Assembly (NCBI GenBank): GCA_030683195.1
Contig: JAUXQA010000198.1
Location: 1-13,814 of the forward strand
Direction of reading: 5' to 3'
Origin: Rhodoferax sp.
GTDB lineage: Bacteria; Pseudomonadota; Gammaproteobacteria; Burkholderiales; Burkholderiaceae_C
DNA: 13,814 bases
This document shows positions 7,734-13,814 of the stretch, piece after piece; the stretch's first letter is position 1, and each line of letters opens with the position of its first letter. The position numbers and the translations under genes are program-made. Below the pieces are notes generated by a model. That model was given only the letters and a program-made list of their open reading frames with translations. It made no database searches and had not been told where the DNA came from.

Positions 7734-7782
7734 GGGGATGGATTCACTCATAAGACTGGGTCGCATCAATGATAATCGACCC
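7734..7782. promoter_or_regulatory. Divergent gspG-gspC intergenic region
   Basis: Only 49 bp separate the chosen starts of gspG (minus) and gspC (plus), so promoters for both must lie here or inside the opposing genes. A GATAAT at 7771-7776 is a 5/6 match to a -10 box for the plus strand and would place transcription start near the gspC ATG itself. No good -35 element is seen 16-18 bp upstream. No convincing promoter was recognised for gspG. Confidence 0.4.
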
Positions 7783-7783
7783 A
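7757..7783. promoter_or_regulatory. Inverted repeat, candidate operator between gspG and gspC
   Basis: TGGGTCG (7757-7763) and CGACCCA (7777-7783) form a perfect 7-bp inverted repeat with a 13-bp spacer. The spacer itself contains ATCAATGAT, an odd-length near-palindrome almost on the same centre. The right arm ends on the first base of the gspC ATG and the repeat encloses the GATAAT. This suits a dimeric regulator that could act on both divergent genes. A stem-loop in RNA is an alternative. No regulator is identified. Confidence 0.4.
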
Positions 7784-8238
7784 TGCAAGCCTATCCGCAT
7801 CCCCTCTGGTCTTTACGGATCACCACCTTTGCCCTGGCCGCCCTGGCAGCCGCCAGCGCGGCGTACTGGGTATTGAACGGGGTGGTCGTTGCGCCTCCGG
7901 GTCCGGTGGTGGCCCTCGCCATGTCCGGCCCGCCTCAGGTGGACCCGCAAGCGGTCGCGCGTCTCTTGGGCGGTGGCGGTGCTGGCGCCAAGGCAGCTTC
8001 CCCGGCACAGGTGGCGCCGAGCCGCTACGCCCTGACGGGGGTGGTAGCAGGCAGCAGCCAAAGGGGTTATGCGCTGATTTCCGTGGATGGCCAGCCCGCC
8101 AGGCCTTTCCGGGTGGGAAGCCCGGTCGGGGATGCCTTGGTGTTGCAAGCGGTCAGCGCTCGCAGTGCTGTGTTGGGTGCCACAAGGGAAGCACCCGCCG
8201 CGCTGACGCTGGACTTGCCGCCCCTGGCGCCCCGCTAG
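7783..8238 (+). CDS. gspC: Short GspC-like T2SS inner-membrane protein
   Basis: From the ATG at 7783 this is 151 residues: a short cytoplasmic tail, one membrane helix (about 14-35, TTFALAALAAASAAYWVLNG), a Pro/Gly/Ala-rich linker, and one beta-rich domain (about 80-140). That domain matches the GspC homology region (SRYALTGVVAGSSQRGYALI, then GQPARPFRVGSPV). In GspC this region contacts the N0 domain of the secretin and links the two membranes. Classical GspC proteins are roughly twice this length and end in a PDZ or coiled-coil domain, absent here. Short forms are usual in Burkholderiales as far as I recall. In-frame ATGs at 7714, 7732 and 7738 would extend into gspG antisense and are less likely. 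No Shine-Dalgarno is seen, so a leaderless message is possible. Confidence 0.85.
   Translation: MQAYPHPLWSLRITTFALAALAAASAAYWVLNGVVVAPPGPVVALAMSGPPQVDPQAVARLLGGGGAGAKAASPAQVAPSRYALTGVVAGSSQRGYALISVDGQPARPFRVGSPVGDALVLQAVSARSAVLGATREAPAALTLDLPPLAPR
8235..8238. other. CTAG shared by two convergent stop codons
   Basis: The plus-strand gspC ends with TAG at 8236-8238. The minus-strand GGDEF-EAL gene ends with TAG formed by the complement of 8235-8237. Both stops therefore sit within one CTAG, a 4-bp tail-to-tail overlap. There is no intergenic space for a terminator between the two genes. Confidence 0.95.
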
Positions 8239-10370
8239 GCGTCCGGCGCGGTGTGTGGTGGTTTGTTGGCCAGCCACTGCATGAGCGCAGCCAGCGGCAG
8301 GGGGCGACTGAAGAGGTAACCCTGCCCCTTATGGCAGCGCAGTTTGCGCATCATTTCAGCTTGCCCGGTGGTCTCTATTCCTTCAGCAACGGTCTTCATG
8401 CCCAGCGCCTCCGCGACCAAGATCGTTGCCTCGATCAGCACGCGGTGGTAGTCGCTGTTTTGCGCCACGCTCACAAAAGACCTGTCGATCTTCACAGTGT
8501 CCACCGGCAGCTCATGCAGGCAGGATAAGGACGAGTAGCCGGTGCCAAAGTCATCCAGCGCCAGCGAGACGCCCAGCGCCTTGAGTTCGTGCAGCCGGGT
8601 TTTGATGGATTCGTCCTGGGCGGCCAGGCTCTCGGTCACTTCCAGTTGCAGCTGGGCGGCCTCCATGCCGCTGGCACGCAGGACATCGCGTACGTTGCTG
8701 GCCAGACCAGGTTCACGCAGTTGGGCGCGTGACAGGTTGACCGACACCGTGGGCGGCGCTTGACGGCCGAGTTGAGCCTGCAACAGCGCGAATTCCGAGC
8801 AGGCTTTTTGTAATACAAAGTGACCAATGAGCGTGATCAGGCCGCAAGCCTCGGCCAAAGGTATGAACTCGACGGGTGACACCAGTCCGCGCACGGGGTG
8901 TTGCCAGCGCACCAGAGCCTCCAGACCCGTGACCGACCCATCTCCCAGATCGATCAGCGGCTGGTACACCACAAACAACTCACCCCGGATCAAGGCACGG
9001 CGCAGTTCGGACTCCATCACCACATCGTCACGGACGCGTTTGTGCATGGCCGCCTCAAACATCACATAGCGGCCACGCCCGGTGCGCTTGGCCTCGTACA
9101 TGGCAATGTCAGCATCGCGCAGCACCGCCTCGACATCGTCACAGGAGTGGGTCGAGGTCACGATGCCGATGCTCACACTGGAGTGGACCGTGTGGGGGCC
9201 AATCAGGTACGGCTGGGCCAGCACATCAAGCAAGCGTCCTGCCACCAACTCGGCATCCAGGTCCCCCCGAATGTCATCCAGCACCACCACAAATTCATCA
9301 CCACCCAAGCGGGCCGCCATGTTTTTGAAATCGCTGCTTTGGGTGTAGGCATCTCCGGGGCGCAGGCTGTGTTCCAGGCGCTGGGCGATCTGGCGCAGCA
9401 GTTCGTCGCCCACGCTGTGGCCCAAGGTGTCGTTGACTTGCTTGAACCGGTCAAAATCCATGAACAAGACCGCAAAACAGTAACCTGGCTCCCGTTTGGC
9501 CCGCTCCAGGGCCAAATTCACCCGCTCCATCACCACGCTGCGGTTGGGCATCTGGGTCAGGCCATCGGTACGCACGCTTTGGCGCAGCTGCTCTTCCAGG
9601 GCCTTGTGGGCATTGATGTCCAGGCAGACACCGGCCATGAGCAGGGGTTTTCCGCGCGGGTCGCGTTTGACGACCGTGCCGCTGAACATCATCCAGACCC
9701 ACTGGCTCAGGTCATTTTTGAGCCGAATTTCCATGCGATGCTGGATATCTGGATTTTTCAAGTGCTTCATCACCGAGGCCAGCCAGGGGCCCAGGTCGCT
9801 CGGGTGGACCCGTGAGTTCCAGGCGTGCGATGTCATTTCAAGCCCGGCGCGACTGGTTCCCGTGATCTCCAGAAAGCGGTCATTGCAGGCCATCCGGTCG
9901 TGGGCAATGTCCCACTGCCAGGTGCCCAAGCCCGCACCATCCACTGCCAGGGTCAGCAGCTGTTGCTGAACACGCTGTTCCGTGACATCAATGGTGGATG
10001 ACACCACGCCGGACAGTTCACCCTGCTCGTCCAGCAAGGGCTCGGTGTTCACCATGAACCAGCGCAACTCGCCTGACGGGAGAATGTGTCCGACCGACTC
10101 GCCTCGCAAGCCTTTGCCGGTACGCAGGGTGCGTGCCGTGGGTAACTCGTCGGGTGTGTAGGGTGTGAGGTCGTCGCGGACGCTGGGGGCCACAGCAGAA
10201 AGTGAGGCCAAATTCATCAATTGGTCGCGCGTCAGCCCCGTGATCTCGCACGCTGTGGTGTTGCAGTCAAGAATGGTGCCGGTCAGGGACTGCACGACCA
10301 CGCCCACCGGCAGGGCGTTGAACAACGCCAGGCGTTCCAGGTCTGGCGAGCGACGCGAGTCCTGGCTCAC
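8235..10370 (-). CDS. PAS-PAS-GGDEF-EAL cyclic di-GMP signalling protein
   Basis: This 711-residue cytosolic protein has no membrane helix. Domains in order are PAS (about 12-130), PAS with PAC-like end (about 135-265), GGDEF (about 275-445) and EAL (about 460-700). GGDEF would make cyclic di-GMP: the metal and GTP-binding MDFDRFKQVNDTLGH starts at 304 and the intact GGDEF signature is at 356-360. EAL would degrade it: the motif is at 484-486, followed by NLSRAQL, LEVTES, DDFGTG (606-611), KIDRSF and AEGIET, so all expected catalytic positions are present. An RPGD at 337-340 resembles the inhibitory RxxD site but is separated from GGDEF by about ten extra residues. The start is GTG 6 bp after the rpe stop, with an in-frame stop just upstream and no Shine-Dalgarno, suggesting coupling to rpe. 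The net activity and the PAS ligand are unknown. Confidence 0.94.
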   Translation of the reverse strand: MSQDSRRSPDLERLALFNALPVGVVVQSLTGTILDCNTTACEITGLTRDQLMNLASLSAVAPSVRDDLTPYTPDELPTARTLRTGKGLRGESVGHILPSGELRWFMVNTEPLLDEQGELSGVVSSTIDVTEQRVQQQLLTLAVDGAGLGTWQWDIAHDRMACNDRFLEITGTSRAGLEMTSHAWNSRVHPSDLGPWLASVMKHLKNPDIQHRMEIRLKNDLSQWVWMMFSGTVVKRDPRGKPLLMAGVCLDINAHKALEEQLRQSVRTDGLTQMPNRSVVMERVNLALERAKREPGYCFAVLFMDFDRFKQVNDTLGHSVGDELLRQIAQRLEHSLRPGDAYTQSSDFKNMAARLGGDEFVVVLDDIRGDLDAELVAGRLLDVLAQPYLIGPHTVHSSVSIGIVTSTHSCDDVEAVLRDADIAMYEAKRTGRGRYVMFEAAMHKRVRDDVVMESELRRALIRGELFVVYQPLIDLGDGSVTGLEALVRWQHPVRGLVSPVEFIPLAEACGLITLIGHFVLQKACSEFALLQAQLGRQAPPTVSVNLSRAQLREPGLASNVRDVLRASGMEAAQLQLEVTESLAAQDESIKTRLHELKALGVSLALDDFGTGYSSLSCLHELPVDTVKIDRSFVSVAQNSDYHRVLIEATILVAEALGMKTVAEGIETTGQAEMMRKLRCHKGQGYLFSRPLPLAALMQWLANKPPHTAPDA

Positions 10371-10376
10371 TTTGTG

Positions 10377-11051
10377 TCAGCCCAGCGCAACCCGCATGGC
10401 ATCGATGACCGATTTGTAGTCCGGCTTGCCAAAAATGGCGCTGCCTGCCACAAAGGTGTCTGCGCCAGCATCGGCCACGCGGCGGATGTTGTCGATCTTG
10501 ATGCCGCCATCGACTTCCAGGCGAATGTCTTTGCCGCTGGCCGTGATGCGGCGGCGCGCGTCTTCGATCTTGCGCAGGGCCGAGTCGATGAAGCTTTGGC
10601 CGCCAAAGCCGGGATTCACGCTCATGATCAAGATCAGGTCGATGTCCTCAATCACCCAGTCCAGCACATCCAGCGGTTGCGCGGGGTTGAAGACCAGCCC
10701 GGCCTTGCAGCCTTTGGACCTGATGGCCTGGATGCTGCGGTGCACATGGCCTGAGGCGTCGGGGTGAAAACTGATGTAGTCGGCCCCCGCGTCGGCAAAA
10801 GCGCTGGCCAGCGCGTCCACGGGTTGCACCATGAGGTGCACATCAATGGGAATAGCCACTCCGGCGGCTGTTTTGGCGTGGGGTTTGAGGGCGCTGCAAA
10901 TCATGGGCCCAAACGTGAGGTTGGGCACGTAATGGTTGTCCATGACATCAAAATGGATCCAGTCGCTGCCAGCAGCGATCACATTTTTGAGTTCTTCGCC
11001 CAGGCGGGCGAAGTCGGCAGAGAGTAGGGAGGGGGCAATACGGTAGGTCAT
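10377..11051 (-). CDS. rpe: Ribulose-phosphate 3-epimerase
   Basis: Rpe interconverts D-ribulose 5-phosphate and D-xylulose 5-phosphate in the pentose phosphate and Calvin pathways. The 224-residue protein has the family's normal length and TIM-barrel motifs: IAPSLLSADFARLGEE at the start, IHFDVMDNHYVPNLTFGP (metal and catalytic Asp/His), IDVHLMV, MSVNPGFGGQ (phosphate loop) and EVDGGI (second catalytic Asp). The phosphate site GSAIFG lies near the C-terminus. The gene is divergent from apaG and is followed after 6 bp by the GGDEF-EAL gene. In related genomes I recall gph and trp genes following rpe; that is not so here. Confidence 0.97.
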   Translation of the reverse strand: MTYRIAPSLLSADFARLGEELKNVIAAGSDWIHFDVMDNHYVPNLTFGPMICSALKPHAKTAAGVAIPIDVHLMVQPVDALASAFADAGADYISFHPDASGHVHRSIQAIRSKGCKAGLVFNPAQPLDVLDWVIEDIDLILIMSVNPGFGGQSFIDSALRKIEDARRRITASGKDIRLEVDGGIKIDNIRRVADAGADTFVAGSAIFGKPDYKSVIDAMRVALG

Positions 11052-11158
11052 GGGATAAGTTTACTCAGTTAGGGCCAAGTTTCCTCTTTTGGAGCTGTTG
11101 CGGCGGGGGCGGACCCGGGCCCGGGAGTCGTGCAAACGATTCAGGATAGCATCACGGG
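11052..11158. promoter_or_regulatory. Divergent rpe-apaG intergenic region
   Basis: The largest non-coding gap of the window, 107 bp, must carry the start signals for rpe (minus) and apaG (plus). The rpe-proximal half is AT-richer and the middle is very GC-rich. I could not pick a convincing pair of -35 and -10 boxes for either direction. The apaG ATG is preceded only by a weak ACGGG, too close to be a strong ribosome-binding site. Confidence 0.5.
11114..11125. repeat. Perfect 12-bp GC palindrome between rpe and apaG
   Basis: CCCGGGCCCGGG reads the same on both strands, with no spacer. It lies 33 bp upstream of the apaG start and 62 bp from the rpe start. It may be a protein-binding site or a chance product of local GC bias. 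Confidence 0.5.
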
Positions 11159-11551
11159 ATGCCTAAATACCAATTCCGAGTTGAGGTTGCTCCCCAGTAT
11201 CTGGCTGAGCAATCTGCCCCGCAGCAGGGTCTGTATGTCTTTTCTTACACCGTCACCATCACCAATATGGGAGAGGTTTCGGCCCAGGTGATTTCGCGCA
11301 CCTGGAACGTCAACGACGCCAATGGCCACACCGAGCGCGTCAAGGGTCTGGGGCTGGTGGGGCAGCAGCCCTTGCTCAAGCCGGGCCAGAAATTTGAGTA
11401 CACCAGTGGCACGCGGCTGCGCACACCCACGGGCACCATGCACGGCAGCTTCTTTTGTGTGGCGGAAGATGGCGAAAAGTTTGACACCGATGTGCCCATG
11501 TTTGTGCTGGATGCCCTGAGCGCCAGCGGCGGCACGCGGACCCTGCATTAA
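11159..11551 (+). CDS. apaG: ApaG family protein
   Basis: This 130-residue protein is a full-length ApaG: a single beta-sandwich (fibronectin type III-like) domain with the family motifs YTVTITNMGEVSAQVISRTW, a VKGLGLVGQQPLLKPGQ segment and GTMHGSFFCVAEDGEKFD. ApaG was named for its link to apaH in enterobacteria and to Co2+ resistance; its biochemical role is not firmly settled. The glycine-rich GxGxxG stretch (GLGLVG) is present. The neighbours here are not apaH. It is the first gene of a plus-strand operon, and its TAA is 11 bp before the next gene. Confidence 0.96.
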   Translation: MPKYQFRVEVAPQYLAEQSAPQQGLYVFSYTVTITNMGEVSAQVISRTWNVNDANGHTERVKGLGLVGQQPLLKPGQKFEYTSGTRLRTPTGTMHGSFFCVAEDGEKFDTDVPMFVLDALSASGGTRTLH

Positions 11552-11556
11552 GAGGG
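11550..11556 (+). promoter_or_regulatory. Strong ribosome-binding site for the membrane protein gene
   Basis: AAGAGGG lies 6 nt upstream of the ATG at 11563 and overlaps the apaG TAA stop. It is one of the few strong Shine-Dalgarno sequences in the window and fixes the start of the 690-residue protein. Confidence 0.6.
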
Positions 11557-11562
11557 CGACGC

Positions 11563-13635
11563 ATGCCCCGTCAACACGATCTGCCTGACTTACTCGATGC
11601 ATTGAACCCCCATGCAGAGATGGTGCAACGCCATCTCTGGCTGATCTCCCTCTTTGTGTGGCTCAGAGGCAACCGCCGCAGCGTGCCTGCGGCCTTGTCC
11701 CGCCTGGCCCTGCTGCTCGATGCCATGCAGGCCCGCCCGGAACTGAGGTCGCGTCTGCAGGACTGGTGGGCACGCCTGCTGGAGACCGTGGACGGCACCA
11801 CCTTGCTGGCCGACTACGGGTTTTCGTCCCGAAGTGCCTTCATCAGCGAATTTGCCGAGCGGGTTCGCCTCAAAATTCTGCCTGGCACGCCTGAAACCGT
11901 GGACGCCTCGGCCCTTTTTTCGCTGGTACTCTCCGACCCCTTTGATGCCGAGTGGGTGGCCGCACTGGATGAGCCCACACTGGCGCGCATTGCCGGCCTG
12001 CTGCAGCCCCAGTCACCGCCGGATGTCAGCCACGCGGCGCTGGTGATCACCCCTTGGCAGGCCACCGTGCTGGAAGCCATCACGTTTTGTGCCAGCCAGG
12101 TGAGTGCCACCGGGTTTTCGCCTGAATTGCGCCTGCGCATGAGTGAGTCTGCCCGCGACGCGGGCCCGTTCCACACCCTGGTGCACGACGTGGAGGCCAT
12201 GCGCCAAGCCTTCTTGCGGTCGCCCCAGTGCGACAGTGACGAGCGCCAGGCGGCACAACAAGAGTTGCGGGAGCGCCTGGAGGCCTGTCGCAGCGCAGCG
12301 GCCTCGGTCTATACCCACCTGGATGCGCATGGCATCTCGGTCAATCTGGTGTTTCAGCTGCGCCAGCTGCGCGAGCGGGTGCTGCGTATCCGCACCCTGC
12401 TGGACTGCCTGATCTCCAGCAGTCCGGCCCAAAGCACCCAGCGCCTGATGGCGATTTTGGTGCTGGTGGGTCAGGACCGGCGCAGCGTGCGGGCGCTCAT
12501 TACTGCCAACTCGTCCATGTTGGCCTCCAAAGTGGCCGAGCGCAGCTCCGAGACCGGCGAACACTACATTACCCGCACCAAAGCCGAATACACCACCATG
12601 CTGGGCAACGCAGCGGGCGGTGGGGCGGTGATGTCGGTCACCACCCTGATGAAATTTGTGGTGGTGGGTATGGGTCTGTCAGCGTTTTGGGGCGGGTTTT
12701 TTGCCGGCATGAACTACGCGCTGAGCTTTGTTTTGATTCAGCTGCTGCACTTCACCGTGGCCACCAAGCAGCCCGCCATGACCGCACCGGCCATGGCCGC
12801 CAAGCTCAAAGACCTGACCGCGCCAGGCGCTGTGGACACTTTTGTGACCGAGGTTACCCACCTGGTTCGGACCCAGGTGGCGGCCATTGCGGGCAATCTG
12901 GCGCTAGTGGCGCCCTGCGTGCTGCTGCTCAATGCCGTGATCTGGGTGGCTTTTGGCTCACCCATGATTGACGTCGACAAAGCCCACCATGTGTTGCACG
13001 ACCTCAACCTGCTGGGCCCCACGGCACTGTTTGCCGCACTCACCGGTGTTTTATTGTTTGCGTCGAGCATCATTGCGGGCTGGACCGAGAACTGGTTTGT
13101 GTTGCACCGCCTGGACTCGGCGATGCGCTACAACCCCCGCATCACCGCGGTGCTGGGCGTGGCGCGGGCGGCACGCTGGTCGCAGTTCATGCGTGACAAC
13201 ATCTCGGGCCTGGCGGCCAATATTTCACTGGGCATGATGCTGGGCTTGACGCCTGCCTTTGCCACCTTCTTCGGCTTGGGGCTGGATGTGCGCCATGTGA
13301 CCTTGTCGACCGGTCAACTGGCGGCGGCGGGGGCCACGCTGGGGCTTCAGGTGTTCTTGATGCCGGTGTTCTGGTTGTGCGTGGCGGGCTTGGTAGTGAC
13401 CGGGATTCTGAATGTCGGCGTGAGTTTCTACATGGCCTTCCGGCTGGCTCTGCGCGCCCACAACGTGAGTGGCGTGGACCGGTCGCGCATTGGCAGTGCC
13501 ATTCGCGCCCGCGCCCGAACCAACCTGCGCAGCTTTTTCTGGCCCGTGAAGAGTGCCTCGGTCAAGGCTGCGGCGGGAGAAGAGCCTATCCAGGAGCCAG
13601 CCCTGGAGCCAATGCCCGAGAAACCCCATGGGTGA
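11563..13635 (+). CDS. Polytopic membrane protein of the 'site-specific recombinase' (Gcr) family
   Basis: This 690-residue protein resembles the betaproteobacterial family annotated 'site-specific recombinase' (Gcr of Neisseria). The N-terminal half (to about residue 340) is soluble and helix-rich, with a Leu/Arg-rich stretch near 255-290 (VFQLRQLRERVLRIRTLLD). The C-terminal half has hydrophobic segments at about 355-405, 440-466, 483-507, 546-574 and 586-626, then a basic tail. I see no serine-recombinase motif and no R-H-R-Y set of tyrosine recombinases, so the name is doubtful and the function unknown. The start is well supported by AAGAGGG 6 nt upstream of the ATG. It lies 11 bp after apaG and overlaps thiL by 8 bp, so all three are probably co-transcribed. 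Confidence 0.85.
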   Translation: MPRQHDLPDLLDALNPHAEMVQRHLWLISLFVWLRGNRRSVPAALSRLALLLDAMQARPELRSRLQDWWARLLETVDGTTLLADYGFSSRSAFISEFAERVRLKILPGTPETVDASALFSLVLSDPFDAEWVAALDEPTLARIAGLLQPQSPPDVSHAALVITPWQATVLEAITFCASQVSATGFSPELRLRMSESARDAGPFHTLVHDVEAMRQAFLRSPQCDSDERQAAQQELRERLEACRSAAASVYTHLDAHGISVNLVFQLRQLRERVLRIRTLLDCLISSSPAQSTQRLMAILVLVGQDRRSVRALITANSSMLASKVAERSSETGEHYITRTKAEYTTMLGNAAGGGAVMSVTTLMKFVVVGMGLSAFWGGFFAGMNYALSFVLIQLLHFTVATKQPAMTAPAMAAKLKDLTAPGAVDTFVTEVTHLVRTQVAAIAGNLALVAPCVLLLNAVIWVAFGSPMIDVDKAHHVLHDLNLLGPTALFAALTGVLLFASSIIAGWTENWFVLHRLDSAMRYNPRITAVLGVARAARWSQFMRDNISGLAANISLGMMLGLTPAFATFFGLGLDVRHVTLSTGQLAAAGATLGLQVFLMPVFWLCVAGLVVTGILNVGVSFYMAFRLALRAHNVSGVDRSRIGSAIRARARTNLRSFFWPVKSASVKAAAGEEPIQEPALEPMPEKPHG

Positions 13636-13814
13636 GTTCGACCTGATCGCGCGTTACTTCAAGCGCCCGGTTCGCGAGGCCGTGCTGGGCGTGGGGGACG
13701 ACTGCGCCCTGTTGCAGCCAGCACCTGGCACCCAATTGGCGATTTCTTGCGATATGCTGGTGCAGGGCAGGCATTTTTTTGCCGATGTGGACCCGCGCAC
13801 CCTGGGCCACAAGG
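13628..13814 (+). CDS. thiL: Thiamine-monophosphate kinase ThiL, 5' part only
   Basis: The first 62 residues of ThiL are visible before the window ends. ThiL phosphorylates thiamine monophosphate to thiamine diphosphate with ATP, the last step of cofactor synthesis. The N-terminal motifs are clear: GEFDLIARYF, then VLGVGDDCALL (GDD metal-binding site) and SCDMLVQGRHFF, which corresponds to the usual D-LVEGVHF. The ATG overlaps the 3' end of the upstream membrane-protein gene by 8 bp, implying coupled translation. The gene is truncated by the window edge, not by mutation as far as can be seen. Confidence 0.93.
   Translation, partial: MGEFDLIARYFKRPVREAVLGVGDDCALLQPAPGTQLAISCDMLVQGRHFFADVDPRTLGHK

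Noticed and set aside
7714..7782. Upstream extension of gspC to ATG 7714, 7732 or 7738
   Set aside because: It would overlap the gspG start antisense and add residues unlike a GspC N-terminus. The start at 7783 puts a short tail directly before the membrane helix.
8200..8300. Rho-independent terminator between gspC and the GGDEF-EAL gene
   Set aside because: There is no intergenic space and no GC stem followed by a T run on either strand near the two stop codons.
8898..9815. Plus-strand open frame of 305 codons opposite the GGDEF-EAL gene
   Set aside because: Antisense shadow of a fully intact two-domain enzyme. No motif, no ribosome-binding site and biased His/Gln composition.
11563..13635. 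Mobile element or integrase on the basis of the recombinase family name
   Set aside because: No terminal repeats, tRNA gene, attachment-site-like repeats or composition shift is seen, and the gene is locked in a housekeeping operon.
1..13814. CRISPR array, tRNA, rRNA or riboswitch
   Set aside because: No regularly spaced repeats were seen, and gaps are all about 110 bp or less with no tRNA-like or known riboswitch pattern. The thiL start lies inside the upstream gene, leaving no room for a TPP riboswitch.

Overview
The window is a gene-dense, high-GC stretch of a betaproteobacterial chromosome. The type II secretion (T2SS) cluster organisation, the apaG / 'site-specific recombinase' / thiL block and the codon use all point to Burkholderiales, most likely Comamonadaceae (Rhodoferax, Polaromonas or Acidovorax-like). 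That assignment is from memory of gene neighbourhoods, not from a search. There is no RNA gene, CRISPR array, insertion sequence or prophage gene, and no non-coding gap longer than about 110 bases.

Positions 1-7733 (minus strand) hold a tightly packed T2SS operon read from right to left: gspG, gspH, gspI, gspJ, gspK, gspL, gspM, gspN, gspD, then the first four codons of a probable gspE at the window edge. Neighbouring genes overlap (26, 4, 4 or 1 bp) or are 6-28 bp apart, so this is almost certainly one transcript. It encodes the major pseudopilin (G), the minor pseudopilin tip (H, I, J, K), the inner-membrane platform (L, M, N) and the outer-membrane secretin (D). A short gspC-like gene (7783-8238, plus strand) is divergent from gspG. 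It carries the membrane anchor and the homology region expected to contact the secretin, but no PDZ domain. The 49-bp divergent gap contains a 7-bp perfect inverted repeat that could be an operator.

Positions 8235-10370 (minus) encode a cytosolic PAS-PAS-GGDEF-EAL protein for cyclic di-GMP turnover, with both catalytic domains apparently intact. It starts at a GTG 6 bp after rpe (ribulose-phosphate 3-epimerase, 10377-11051, minus) and is probably co-transcribed with it. Its stop codon and that of gspC lie on opposite strands of one CTAG tetranucleotide.

Positions 11159-13814 (plus) form a second operon: apaG, a 690-residue polytopic membrane protein of the family usually annotated 'site-specific recombinase' (Gcr type), and the 5' end of thiL (thiamine-monophosphate kinase), which overlaps the preceding gene by 8 bp. 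A 107-bp divergent gap separates apaG from rpe and contains a perfect 12-bp GC palindrome.

I found no clearly novel system. The most worthwhile points are the membrane protein called a recombinase without visible recombinase signatures, the minimal detached GspC with its shared regulatory gap, the insertion next to the GGDEF active site, and several small architectural oddities in the T2SS operon.
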